From the NCBI RefSeq assembly GCF_024171785.1, contig NZ_JAMTCK010000006.1:401061-465060 (forward strand): a DNA stretch of 64,000 nucleotides, written 5' to 3'. A program made the translations under genes and the position numbers. The notes under the pieces were generated by a model. It searched no databases. It saw nothing but the letters and a program-made list of their open reading frames with translations, and had not been told where the DNA came from. Source of the DNA: Goodfellowiella coeruleoviolacea. Its GTDB lineage: Bacteria > Actinomycetota > Actinomycetes > Mycobacteriales > Pseudonocardiaceae. Of this stretch, positions 32,006 through 39,858 are shown one piece after another (the first letter of the stretch is position 1; the number at the start of each line of letters is the position of its first letter).

Positions 32006-33028
32006 ATGACCACGGGAACGGGAGCACTCACGGGAACGGTGCTCGCGGTGGTGAGCCAGGGCGACTGCGCACTCGGGTTCCACGACCTGGACACGGGTGA
32101 GCGGCTGGACGTGGTCGAGGTGACCGCGGAGCCGCACGAGATGTGCTTCGACCCGAAGCGGCGGCTGCTCTACGTCAGTCACACGTACCACTCGGGCTGG
32201 TACGCGGGCAACACCGGCCGGGGCACCGTGCTCTCGGTGGTGGACGCGGACCGGCGAAAAGTCGTTGACCTGATTGACCTTTCGCCCGAGCACGGGCCGC
32301 ACGGCCTGTACTACGACGGCGATCGGGGCCTGCTGTACGTGAGCGTGGAGGACAACGGGACGCACTCCGGCGCCGTGCTGGTCATCGACCCCGAACGCCG
32401 GACGGTGCTGAAGCGGATCGACGTGGACGCGTACGGGCCGCACTGGTTCGCGGTCACGCCGGACGGCGCCAAGTGCTACACCGCCAACAAGGAAGCGCCG
32501 TTCGTGTCCGTTGTGGACATCGCGGCGGGCAGGCTGGTCACCAAGGTCGCGGTGCCGGGCAGCGAGGGCATCGCGGTCGCACCGGACGGGCGGCACGTCT
32601 TCGTCGCCGGGCCGGCGAACGTGCCGGGCGCGCCAGCCGGGGAACCCGGGGTCCGCGTGATCGACACGGCCACCGACACCGTGGTCCACACCATTCCCGC
32701 GCAACACCGGTTGGCCGGCGTGCACGTCACGTCAACCGGCACGCTGCTGGTCGGCGAGGCCAGGCTGGACATGGTGGACGGTGAGTTCGTGGTGCACGAC
32801 GGTTCCCTGCTGGTCCACTCGGCCAGCACGTTCGAGCCGCTGGCCAGCGTCCCGATCGGCCGGACTCCGTTGACCATCGGCTCGTCGCCGGACGGGACGG
32901 TCGGTTACGTGGCGAACAGCGGTTCGGGCACGGTGACCGTGGTCGACCTGACCACCTTCCAGGTGATCAAAGAACTCGCCACCGGAGCCGGCGCGCACGG
33001 GCTCGCCCACATCGGCGCGGCGGACTGA
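32006..33028 (+). CDS. YVTN/lactonase-type beta-propeller protein
   Basis: 340 residues of repeated propeller blades: GERLDVVEVTAEPHEMCFDP, RRLLYVSHTYHSG, GLLYVSVEDNGTHSGAVLVI, GPHWFAVTPDGAKCYTANKE, SEGIAVAPDGRHVFVAG and SSPDGTVGYVANSGSGTVTV are typical YVTN or SMP-30-like repeats. There is no signal peptide, so it is cytoplasmic. Its role may be lactone hydrolysis or a scaffold; no catalytic residue is assignable. AGGAGG lies eight bases before the ATG. Its last 297 bp are also an open frame for the convergent AraC gene. Confidence 0.82.
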   Translation: MTTGTGALTGTVLAVVSQGDCALGFHDLDTGERLDVVEVTAEPHEMCFDPKRRLLYVSHTYHSGWYAGNTGRGTVLSVVDADRRKVVDLIDLSPEHGPHGLYYDGDRGLLYVSVEDNGTHSGAVLVIDPERRTVLKRIDVDAYGPHWFAVTPDGAKCYTANKEAPFVSVVDIAAGRLVTKVAVPGSEGIAVAPDGRHVFVAGPANVPGAPAGEPGVRVIDTATDTVVHTIPAQHRLAGVHVTSTGTLLVGEARLDMVDGEFVVHDGSLLVHSASTFEPLASVPIGRTPLTIGSSPDGTVGYVANSGSGTVTVVDLTTFQVIKELATGAGAHGLAHIGAAD

Positions 33029-34039
33029 GTCCCGGCCCGACCCGCGGTCGGCATTGCGGTCCGCGGCCGGGAAGGCGCGGCGGTACTCGGTCGGCGACAC
33101 GCCCACGTGCAGCGTGAAGTGCCGGCGCAGGTTGGCCGCGCTGCCCAGCCCACTGCGCTCGCCGACCTGCTCGATCGGCAGGTTCGTCGTCTCCAGCAGC
33201 AGCTGCGCCCGGGCCAGCCGCTGGTTGAGCAGCCACTGCAACGGCGTGGTCCCGGTGGCGGCGAGCAGCCGGCGGTGGAACGTGCGGGCGCTCATCCCGG
33301 CCCGGCGGGCCAGATCCGTCACGGTGAGCGGCTGGTCCAGGCATTCCCGAGCCCACTCCAGCACCGGAGCCAGGCTGTCGTCGTCATCGACCGGCACGGA
33401 CAGGTCCACGAACTGGGCCTGTCCGCCGGGCCGGTGCGCGGGCACCACCATGCGCCGGGCCAACTGGTTGGCCAGGTGCGCGCCCAGGTCGCGGCGCACC
33501 AGGTGCAGGCACAGGTCGAGTCCGGCGCTGACGCCGGCGCTGGTGAGCACGTCGCCGTCGTCCACGTAGAGCACCGAGTCGTCCACCCGCACCGCCGGGT
33601 ACCGGCTGGCCAGGATGCCGGCGTGCATCCAGTGGCAGGTGGCGCGGCGGCCGTCCAGGATGCCGGCGGCGGCCAGGGCGAACGCGCCGTTGCACAGCGA
33701 CACCATGCGCGCGCCGGCGGCACTGGCCGCACGCAGCGCGGCGATCAGCTCGGGCGGCAGTTCCCGATCGCCCTCGACGCAGGCGTTCGGCACGGACGGC
33801 ACGATCACGGTGTCCGCTGTGGACAGTTCGGCCAGGCTGTGGGTGGTGCGCAGGCCGAAGCCGAAACCGACCTGGGTGGGCGCGCCGTCCGGCTCCGCCA
33901 CGCACAGCCGCAGGTCGTACCAGGGGTCGGCCAGGTCGGGCTGGGGCGTGCCGAACACCGCGCAGACGATGCTCAGCTCGTAGAGGTCCCACGGGTGGAT
34001 GTCGGCGGTGATGGCGACCGCGACGGAGCCAGGGCGCAT
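32732..34039 (-). CDS. GlxA-type AraC family regulator with antisense C-terminal extension
   Basis: 435 residues. A DJ-1/PfpI-like domain (ITADIHPWDLYELSIVCAVF...ARMVSLCNGAFALAAAGILD, about residues 5-190) is followed by AraC helix-turn-helix motifs (VTDLARRAGMSARTFHRRLL and QVGERSGLGSAANLRRHFTL), ending normally at SPTEYRRAF near residue 328. The frame has no stop there and runs another 100 or so residues, Arg/Gly/His-rich, antisense through the end of the beta-propeller gene. A typical member is about 320 residues. It is divergent from the imine-reductase-like gene, its likely target. Confidence 0.82.
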   Translation of the reverse strand: MRPGSVAVAITADIHPWDLYELSIVCAVFGTPQPDLADPWYDLRLCVAEPDGAPTQVGFGFGLRTTHSLAELSTADTVIVPSVPNACVEGDRELPPELIAALRAASAAGARMVSLCNGAFALAAAGILDGRRATCHWMHAGILASRYPAVRVDDSVLYVDDGDVLTSAGVSAGLDLCLHLVRRDLGAHLANQLARRMVVPAHRPGGQAQFVDLSVPVDDDDSLAPVLEWARECLDQPLTVTDLARRAGMSARTFHRRLLAATGTTPLQWLLNQRLARAQLLLETTNLPIEQVGERSGLGSAANLRRHFTLHVGVSPTEYRRAFPAADRNADRGSGRDSVRRADVGEPVRAGSGGEFFDHLEGGQVDHGHRARTAVRHVTDRPVRRRADGQRSPADRDAGQRLERAGRVDQQGTVVHHELTVHHVQPGLADQQRAG

Positions 34040-34195
34040 GACCGCGACCCTACGTGGGTCGGCAGGAATTTTGCGAATGTGGTCAGTCCTGCCACTGGTC
34101 GCGGTTCCGGCGCGGTGCGAGGGTCGTGGTACGGCCATCCGGGACACCGGATCAGCGCCGTTCAGCCGATCAGGCACGACCAACTGGAGCAGGAC

Positions 34196-35095
34196 ATGAA
34201 CGAGCACGGTTCCGCCGACGCCGCCCGCACCCCGGTGTCCGTCATCGGCCTCGGCGCCATGGGATCGGCGCTGGCCGGCGCGTTCCTGGCGCGCGGCCAC
34301 GCCACCACCGTGTGGAACCGGTCAGCGGCCAGGGCCGACAGCCTGGTGGCCAAGGGCGCGACCAGGGCGGCGACCGTGGCCGACGCGGTGGCGGCCAGCG
34401 AGCTGGTGGTGGTGTGCGTGCTGGACTACGCCGCCGCGCGCGAGCAGCTGGAGCCGGTGGCCGAGACGCTGGCCGGGCGGGTGCTGGTCAACCTGTGCTC
34501 GGGCTCGCCCGAGCAGGCCAGGGAGATGGCCGAGTGGGCGGCCGGGCACGGCGCCGAGTACCTGGACGGCGCGATCATGACGACCCCGCCGGGGGTGGGC
34601 GGCCAGGACATGATGTTCCTCTACGGCGGGTCGGCGGCGGCGTTCGCCGCGCACCGGGACACCCTGGCCGCGCTGGGCGACCCGATCAACCTGGGCACCG
34701 ACCCCGGTCTGGCGTGCCTGTACGACACGGCCCTGCTCGGCCTGATGTGGTCCACGCTGACCGGGTGGCTGCACGGGGTGGCGGTGGCCGGGGCCGACGG
34801 GGTGGCCGCGACCGCGTACACGCCGATCGCGCTGCGCTGGATGACCGCGATCGCCGGGTTCATGACCACCTACGCGCCCCAGGTCGACCAGGGCAGCTAC
34901 CCGGGTGACGACGCCAGCCTGGACGTGCACGTGGCGGCCATCCAGCACCTGGTGCACGCCAGCGAGGCGCGGGGTGTGGACCGGAGCCTGCCCGAACTGC
35001 TGCTGTCGATGATCGAGCGGGCCGCCGCCGACGGGCACAACCAGGACAGCTACGCCCGGCTGATCGACGTGCTGCGGCCGGCGGCCTCGGCCTGA
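34196..35095 (+). CDS. NAD(P)-dependent oxidoreductase, imine-reductase-like (6PGDH/HIBADH superfamily)
   Basis: 299 residues. The Rossmann motif is VSVIGLGAMGSALAGAFLAR (residue 14 onward), then VWNRSAARADSLVAKGA and VNLCSGSPEQAREMAEWA, then AIMTTPPGVGGQDMMFLYGG. This pattern and the C-terminal helical domain match imine reductases and related beta-hydroxyacid dehydrogenase-fold enzymes. GGAGCAGGAC precedes the ATG at 34196. Its AraC/GlxA neighbour is transcribed divergently across a 156-bp gap. Confidence 0.85.
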   Translation: MNEHGSADAARTPVSVIGLGAMGSALAGAFLARGHATTVWNRSAARADSLVAKGATRAATVADAVAASELVVVCVLDYAAAREQLEPVAETLAGRVLVNLCSGSPEQAREMAEWAAGHGAEYLDGAIMTTPPGVGGQDMMFLYGGSAAAFAAHRDTLAALGDPINLGTDPGLACLYDTALLGLMWSTLTGWLHGVAVAGADGVAATAYTPIALRWMTAIAGFMTTYAPQVDQGSYPGDDASLDVHVAAIQHLVHASEARGVDRSLPELLLSMIERAAADGHNQDSYARLIDVLRPAASA

Positions 35096-35189
35096 GAGCC
35101 AGGGGCGAACGTCCCAACTCAACCGTCCTGTCCCGACTGTCCTGTCTTGACTGTCCACAAGGTACTGAGGAACGCGAGGACATCCCGCG

Positions 35190-35771
35190 ATGACACTCTC
35201 CTGGCCCGAGCTGGTCACCTCGGCCGCGGCGGTGAGCACCGACGTGCTGGTCAAGGGCGCCGACCAGGACTGGGTCCGCCCGGCGGGCGGCCTGGACTGG
35301 TCCTGCCGCGCCACGCTGGACCACCTCGCCCTGGGCGTGCTCGGCTACGCCGGCCTGCTCATCGCCCGGCCCGTCGACCGCTACATCACCCTGTTCGGCT
35401 CACTGGACCCGCAGGCGCCGATCCCGGCGTGCCTGGAGGGCATCCGGATCGCGGCCACCCTGCTGGCCAGCACCGTGCGCGACGCCGCGCCGGAGACGCG
35501 CGCCTGGCACCCGTGGGGGCACTCGGACGGTCCCGGCTTCGCCGCCATGGGCGTGACCGAGCTGCTGATGCACACCCACGACATCGCCGCCACCCTGGGC
35601 GTGGCCTGGACACCACCGGACGAGCTGTGCGCGCCCGTGGTTGAGCGGATCTTCCCGGACGCGCCGACCGGACACGCCCCGGCGCAGACCCTGCTGTGGT
35701 GCACCGGCCGGACCGCCCTGCCCGGCCTGCCGCGCCGGCGGCAGTGGCAGTGGGACGGCCGGGTGCGCTGA
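35190..35771 (+). CDS. Maleylpyruvate-isomerase N-terminal (DinB/MDMPI-like) protein
   Basis: 193 residues of a four-helix-bundle DinB-like fold. WSCRATLDHLALGVLGYAGL with a metal-binding His and VTELLMHTHDIAATLGVAW with further His residues are typical of mycothiol-dependent maleylpyruvate-isomerase-like proteins. The exact reaction is unknown. It lies 94 bp after the imine-reductase-like gene and ends at the strong terminator at 35792-35827. Confidence 0.78.
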   Translation: MTLSWPELVTSAAAVSTDVLVKGADQDWVRPAGGLDWSCRATLDHLALGVLGYAGLLIARPVDRYITLFGSLDPQAPIPACLEGIRIAATLLASTVRDAAPETRAWHPWGHSDGPGFAAMGVTELLMHTHDIAATLGVAWTPPDELCAPVVERIFPDAPTGHAPAQTLLWCTGRTALPGLPRRRQWQWDGRVR

Positions 35772-35791
35772 TTCCCCGTCGAACACAGCAG

Positions 35792-35827
35792 AAACCCGGC
35801 GGGGGCAGTGCGCGCCCCGCCGGGTTT
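35792..35827. terminator. Strong bidirectional terminator hairpin
   Basis: Perfect 13-bp arms AAACCCGGCGGGG and CCCCGCCGGGTTT with a 10-nt loop, flanked by A- and T-rich ends, lie between convergent genes (MDMPI-like and fadE5). Confidence 0.85.
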
Positions 35828-35854
35828 CCGGTGCCCTCAGGTCACCTCAGCCGA

Positions 35855-37690
35855 TCAGAACGCGGCCTCGGGCAGGTCCATCAGGGCGTTGTCGGTCAGC
35901 TCGGTGGCCTTGCGCCGGCCGGCCAGCTCGGGCAGCACGGTCTTGGCGAAGAACGACGCCACCGCCACCTTGCCCTCGTAGAAGACGCGGTCCTTGTCGG
36001 ACACCTCGCCGCCGAGCGCGGCCAGGGCGATCTCGGCCTGGCGCAGCAGCAGCCAGCCGACCAGCAGGTCGCCCGCGCTCATCAGCAGCCGCACGGTGTT
36101 CTGGCCGACCTTGTAGATGTTGCGCGCGTCCTCCTGGCTGGCGGTCAGGAAGCCGATCATCGCGCCGAGCATGCCCTGGAAGTCCTCCAGCGCGCTCTTG
36201 AGCAGGGCGCGCTCCTCCTTGAGCCGGCCGTTGCCGCCCTCGGACTCCAGGAACTTCTGGATCTCGCCGGCCACGTGGGTCAGGGCCTGGCCGTTGTTGC
36301 GGACGATCTTGCGGAAGAAGAAGTCCAGCGACTGGATGGCCGTGGTGCCCTCGTACAGCGAGTCGATCTTCGAGTCGCGGATGTACTGCTCGATCGGGTA
36401 GTCCTGCAGGAAGCCGGAGCCGCCCAGGGTCTGCAGGGACTGGGCCAGCTGCTCGTAGGCCCGCTCCGAGCCGACGCCCTTGACGATGGGCAGCAGCAGG
36501 TCGTTGACGGCCTCGGCCAGCTCGGTGTTCTCGCCGCCGAGCAGGATCTGGTCCTGGAAGGTGGCGGTGTACAGGTAGACCGCGCGCAGGCCCTCGGCGT
36601 AGGCCTTCTGCAGCATCAGGCTGCGCCGCACGTCCGGGTGGTGGGTGATGGTGACCCGGGGCGCGGTCTTGTCGGTCATCCTGGTCATGTCCGCGCCCTG
36701 CACCCGCTCCTTGGCGTACTCCAGCGCGTTGAGGTAGCCGCTGGACAGGGTGGCGATGGCCTTGGTGCCGACCATCATCCGGGCGTGCTCGATGACCTCG
36801 AACATCTGCGCGATGCCGTTGTGCACGTCGCCGAGCAGCCAGCCCTTGGCCGGGACGCCGTGCTGGCCGAAGGTCACCTCGCAGGTGCTGGACGCCTTCA
36901 GGCCCATCTTGTGTTCGAGGTTGGTGACGAACACGCCGTTGCGCTCGCCCGGCTCACCGGTCTGCGGGTCGAAGTGGAACTTCGGCACCAGGAACAGGCT
37001 CAGGCCCTTGGTGCCCGGCTTGGCCTCGATGCCCGGGCCCTCGGGCCGGGCCAGCACCAGGTGCATGATGTTCTCGGTCATGTCCTGGTCGCCGCAGGTG
37101 ATGAACCGCTTCACGCCGTCCAGGTGCCAGCTGCCGTCCTCCTGGAGCACCGCCTTGGTCCGGCCGGCGCCCACGTCGGAGCCGGCGTCCGGCTCGGTCA
37201 GCACCATGGTGCTGCCCCAGGCGCGGTCGATCATCAGCTGGGCCCAGTGCTTCTGCTGCTCGTTGCCGTTGCGGTAGACGACCGTGGCCATGCTGGGGCC
37301 GCTCATGTACATGAACACCGGCGGGTTGGCGCCGAGCATCAGCTCGGCCGCGGCCCACTTCACCGTGGACGGGATGCCGAAGCCGCCCAGCTCGTTGGTC
37401 AGGCTCAGCCGGTACCACTCGCCGTCCCACACCGCCTGGTAGGAGCGCTTGATCGACTCGGGCAAGGTGACCGTGTGCGTCTTCGGGTCGAAGGTCGGCG
37501 GGTTGCGGTCGCCGTCGGTGAAGGAGTCGGCCAGCGGACCGACCGCCAGGTTGTTCAGCTCGCTGAGCACACCGCGCACGGTGTCCTCGTCGCTCTGCTC
37601 GAACGGCCCGGTGCCGAGGGTCTCCTGGACCTTGAACACCTCGAAGAGGTTGAACTCCAGGTCCCGGATGTTGCTCTTGTAGTGGCCCAT
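35855..37690 (-). CDS. fadE5: Acyl-CoA dehydrogenase FadE5
   Basis: 611 residues when started at ATG 37690, the same length as Mycobacterium tuberculosis FadE5, and the N-terminus [19 protein letters not shown] is diagnostic. The core contains [17 protein letters not shown] (FAD/substrate loop), [13 protein letters not shown] and the C-terminal [20 protein letters not shown] and [12 protein letters not shown], with the catalytic Glu there. FadE5 is a broad-range acyl-CoA dehydrogenase. A GTG four codons upstream is an alternative start. In mycobacteria it sits beside fadA2-fabG4-htdX; here it is 33 kb away but has palindromes of the same operator class upstream. Confidence 0.93.
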   Translation of the reverse strand: MGHYKSNIRDLEFNLFEVFKVQETLGTGPFEQSDEDTVRGVLSELNNLAVGPLADSFTDGDRNPPTFDPKTHTVTLPESIKRSYQAVWDGEWYRLSLTNELGGFGIPSTVKWAAAELMLGANPPVFMYMSGPSMATVVYRNGNEQQKHWAQLMIDRAWGSTMVLTEPDAGSDVGAGRTKAVLQEDGSWHLDGVKRFITCGDQDMTENIMHLVLARPEGPGIEAKPGTKGLSLFLVPKFHFDPQTGEPGERNGVFVTNLEHKMGLKASSTCEVTFGQHGVPAKGWLLGDVHNGIAQMFEVIEHARMMVGTKAIATLSSGYLNALEYAKERVQGADMTRMTDKTAPRVTITHHPDVRRSLMLQKAYAEGLRAVYLYTATFQDQILLGGENTELAEAVNDLLLPIVKGVGSERAYEQLAQSLQTLGGSGFLQDYPIEQYIRDSKIDSLYEGTTAIQSLDFFFRKIVRNNGQALTHVAGEIQKFLESEGGNGRLKEERALLKSALEDFQGMLGAMIGFLTASQEDARNIYKVGQNTVRLLMSAGDLLVGWLLLRQAEIALAALGGEVSDKDRVFYEGKVAVASFFAKTVLPELAGRRKATELTDNALMDLPEAAF

Positions 37691-37750
37691 CTCGTCGCTC
37701 ACCCCTGAAACGCGTGCGCTGTCTGCGCTGGTCCCCGGCAGGGCTGTCCC

Positions 37751-37788
37751 CTACTGGCCGGTAACAACAGGGTATTACCTGGCAGTAA
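37751..37788. promoter_or_regulatory. Two operator-like palindromes upstream of fadE5
   Basis: CTACT-GGCC-GGTAA (37751-37764) and TTACC-TGGC-AGTAA (37775-37788) fit the YTACY-N4-RGTAR pattern of the sites at 2780 and 6059, though spaced 24 bp instead of 16. They lie 61-98 bp upstream of the fadE5 start. Confidence 0.62.
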
Positions 37789-37880
37789 CCTCAGCAAGGG
37801 CAGGCCCCGGCGAGCGACGAGGATCATGCGATCGGTGCGCGGTTCATCCCCTGCCCGGGGGAGGCGGGCGAGGCGCGCGC

Positions 37881-38552
37881 TCAGACGGCGGCGCGGCTCA
37901 TCGTGATCATCCGGATGCCCAGGCCGACCAGCACCGCGCCGGTCAGCCCGTCGATCACCGCGCGCACCCGGGGGCGGGCCAGCAGCAGCCGCGCCGTGCC
38001 GACGACCAGCACCATCAGGCTGTACCAGACGGCGCTGATCAGCATCTGGGTGCCGGCCAGCGTGGCGGTGTCCAGCAGCGCGTTGCCGTCGGCCGGCAGG
38101 AACTGCGGGAACAGCGCCAGGTAGAGGGCGGCGGCCTTGGGGTTGGTCGCGTTGGTGAGCAGGCCGGCCCGGTAGGAGCTGGCCAGACCGCGCCGCCGGC
38201 CGGTCCCCCCAACCCTGACCGGTTCAGCAGGTCCTGGCGTGGCGGCGGCCGACGGGGCGACGTAGTTGCGCCGGGCGCGGCGCAGTGACTGCACGCCCAG
38301 CCAGCACAGGTAGACCGCGCCGGCCACCTTGAGCACCACGAAGGCGATCTCGGAGGTGCGCACCAGCGCGGTCAGCCCGAGCACCGAGGCCAGCGCCCAG
38401 CCCACCTGACCGCTGACGTTGCCGGCCACCGTGACCAGGCCGGCGGACCGGCCGCCGCGCAGCGTCTGGTCGATGATCACGGCGAGACTGGGACCCGGTG
38501 CCACCACCACGAGCACGCAGGTCAGGACGAACGCGCCAGTTACCACACCCAT
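37881..38552 (-). CDS. LysE/RhtB family amino-acid exporter
   Basis: 223 residues with about six membrane helices. The signature region is GAFVLTCVLVVVAPGPSLAV (helix 1 with the family's PGP motif), and TNATNPKAAALYLALFPQFL contains the NPK motif. It exports amino acids or homoserine-lactone-like solutes. The loop after helix 3 is long and Ala/Pro-rich (about residues 88-115). Three GTCTGA repeats with 20-bp phasing lie just upstream. Confidence 0.88.
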   Translation of the reverse strand: MGVVTGAFVLTCVLVVVAPGPSLAVIIDQTLRGGRSAGLVTVAGNVSGQVGWALASVLGLTALVRTSEIAFVVLKVAGAVYLCWLGVQSLRRARRNYVAPSAAATPGPAEPVRVGGTGRRRGLASSYRAGLLTNATNPKAAALYLALFPQFLPADGNALLDTATLAGTQMLISAVWYSLMVLVVGTARLLLARPRVRAVIDGLTGAVLVGLGIRMITMSRAAV

Positions 38553-38559
38553 GCGCGGA

Positions 38560-38606
38560 GTCTGACTAGTTGACCAAGTGTCTGACCAGCTATTTGTGAG
38601 TCTGAT
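38560..38606. promoter_or_regulatory. Three GTCTGA(C/T) elements phased at 20 bp upstream of the LysE exporter
   Basis: GTCTGAC occurs at 38560 and 38580 and GTCTGAT at 38600 (plus-strand reading), filling the gap between luxR and the exporter start. Regular spacing of about two helical turns suggests cooperative binding of a regulator. Confidence 0.5.
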
Positions 38607-38635
38607 CCCTTGCGGGGTCGGCCGGGAATACTGGA

Positions 38636-39475
38636 TCAGCCGGCGGTGGCCGAGCCCCCGCCGATGGAGCGCAGCGCGGTCACCGACTGCGCCGGCACCT
38701 GCTCGGGCACGCGCGCCCACTCCCGGTTGGCCTCGGCGTGCTCCTCGCCGTGCGCGGTGAGCAGCCCGGACCGGAACGCCAGGGCCACGGCGTGCGTGCG
38801 GTCCCTGGCGCGCAGCTTGCGCAGGATGCCCTTGACGTGGGTGCGCACGGTCTCCACGGACACGAACAGCGCCTTGCCGATGGCCTGGTTCTCCATGCCG
38901 TCGGCGATGAGTTGCAGCACCTCGAACTCGCGGCGGGACAGGCTGGGCGCGCCCGAGGTCGAGCGCGGTGCGGCCGTGCTCCTGGCCAGCGGGGCCAGTG
39001 CCGGGTCCAGGTAGCCGCGCTCGGCGTGGGTGCGGCGGATCGCCTCGACGATCTGCCCGGGCTCGGCGCGGTGCCGCACCAGCCCGTGCACGCCAACGCC
39101 CAGCGCGCGCCCGATGAACTGGGCGCTCCGCTGCGGCTCGTTGACCAGGCACAGCACGGTGAGGTGCTGGTCGCCGCTGACCAGCACCTGGGCCAGTTGA
39201 CATCTGGGGTCCAGGGACGAGTCGATCAGCACCACGTCGGGCCGGTACCGCTGATGCAGCAGCATGGCCGCGTGCAGGTGGCCGGTGGAGCCGATCCAGC
39301 GCAGTCCCGGTGTTCTGAGCACCAGCGCGGACATGCCCTCTCGGAACAGGGGAACCGGGTCAACCAGGGCCACGCTCAGGTTGCTCTGCACCGTGCGGGT
39401 GCCGTCGCTGTGGCCCGCCGGACCGTTCTGGCTGGGAACACGGGGGTTGACGCCGGGGGTTGTGCCGCCTCGCAT
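38636..39475 (-). CDS. LuxR/NarL-type response regulator
   Basis: 279 residues. A receiver-like domain (SVALVDPVPLFREGMSALVL...DVVLIDSSLDP, likely phospho-acceptor Asp in the last motif) is followed by a C-terminal LuxR helix-turn-helix (LSRREFEVLQLIADGMENQA, then FVSVETVRTHVKGILRKLRA). The acidic pocket is reduced to one Asp, so phosphorylation is uncertain; no sensor kinase is adjacent. GGAGGAC precedes the ATG. It is divergent from the sodium:solute symporter gene. Confidence 0.87.
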   Translation of the reverse strand: MRGGTTPGVNPRVPSQNGPAGHSDGTRTVQSNLSVALVDPVPLFREGMSALVLRTPGLRWIGSTGHLHAAMLLHQRYRPDVVLIDSSLDPRCQLAQVLVSGDQHLTVLCLVNEPQRSAQFIGRALGVGVHGLVRHRAEPGQIVEAIRRTHAERGYLDPALAPLARSTAAPRSTSGAPSLSRREFEVLQLIADGMENQAIGKALFVSVETVRTHVKGILRKLRARDRTHAVALAFRSGLLTAHGEEHAEANREWARVPEQVPAQSVTALRSIGGGSATAG

Positions 39476-39574
39476 CCGTCCTCCGATCTCTCGCACTGCC
39501 TGCCGGGAGGGCCGAGGTCCTTCGTCCTCCTGTCGAGTGAGGAGAGGAGCGCCGTCCAAAAAATCGCGGTATTA

Positions 39575-39588
39575 CCCCCGATTGGGGG
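39575..39588. promoter_or_regulatory. CCCCC-GATT-GGGGG palindrome
   Basis: Perfect 5-bp arms lie in an AT-rich context 100 bp upstream of luxR. Possible site for the LuxR-type regulator; unproven. Confidence 0.45.
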
Positions 39589-39646
39589 ATTTACGTGTGT
39601 TCCAAGTAACAGTTACACGCCTGAGCGGCCACCACAACCCCTGAGT

Positions 39647-39670
39647 TCACATATGTGACCAAGAGTCACA
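39647..39670. promoter_or_regulatory. Crp-like palindromes upstream of symporter
   Basis: TCACATATGTGA and the overlapping TGTGAC-CAAGA-GTCACA resemble Crp/FNR-family half-sites (TGTGA/TCACA), although the spacer is one base longer than the usual six. Confidence 0.45.
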
Positions 39671-39858
39671 ACTATGACTCAGTTCACGAGGCGGGTCTTC
39701 CCTCGCCGGTCACGGGCTCGTTAGACCTACGTCACAGACCCGTGCGGACGCCGAGGCGCACGCGGGTGGAGCCTGCCGCGCGGCGGCCCCGCCCGACACC
39801 GCCGCTCGTCGCCTCCGGTGCCCTGCGGGCGCACCTGTGCGCCAACCTGGGAGGTCTC

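Larger units (their letters stand above)
39476..39858. other. Divergent regulatory region of luxR and symporter genes
   Basis: This 383-bp AT-richer region contains CCCCC-GATT-GGGGG (39575-39588), GTAAC-A-GTTAC (39606-39616), TCACATATGTGA (39647-39658) and TGTGAC-N5-GTCACA (39654-39670). It is the densest operator cluster of the window. No gene is evident; the open frame extending the symporter upstream to 39655 lacks a ribosome binding site and family similarity. Confidence 0.65.

Noticed and set aside
39655..39858. Upstream extension of the symporter reading frame
   Set aside because: The extension covers operator-like palindromes and lacks a membrane or family-like sequence; GGGAGG before ATG 39859 marks the real start.
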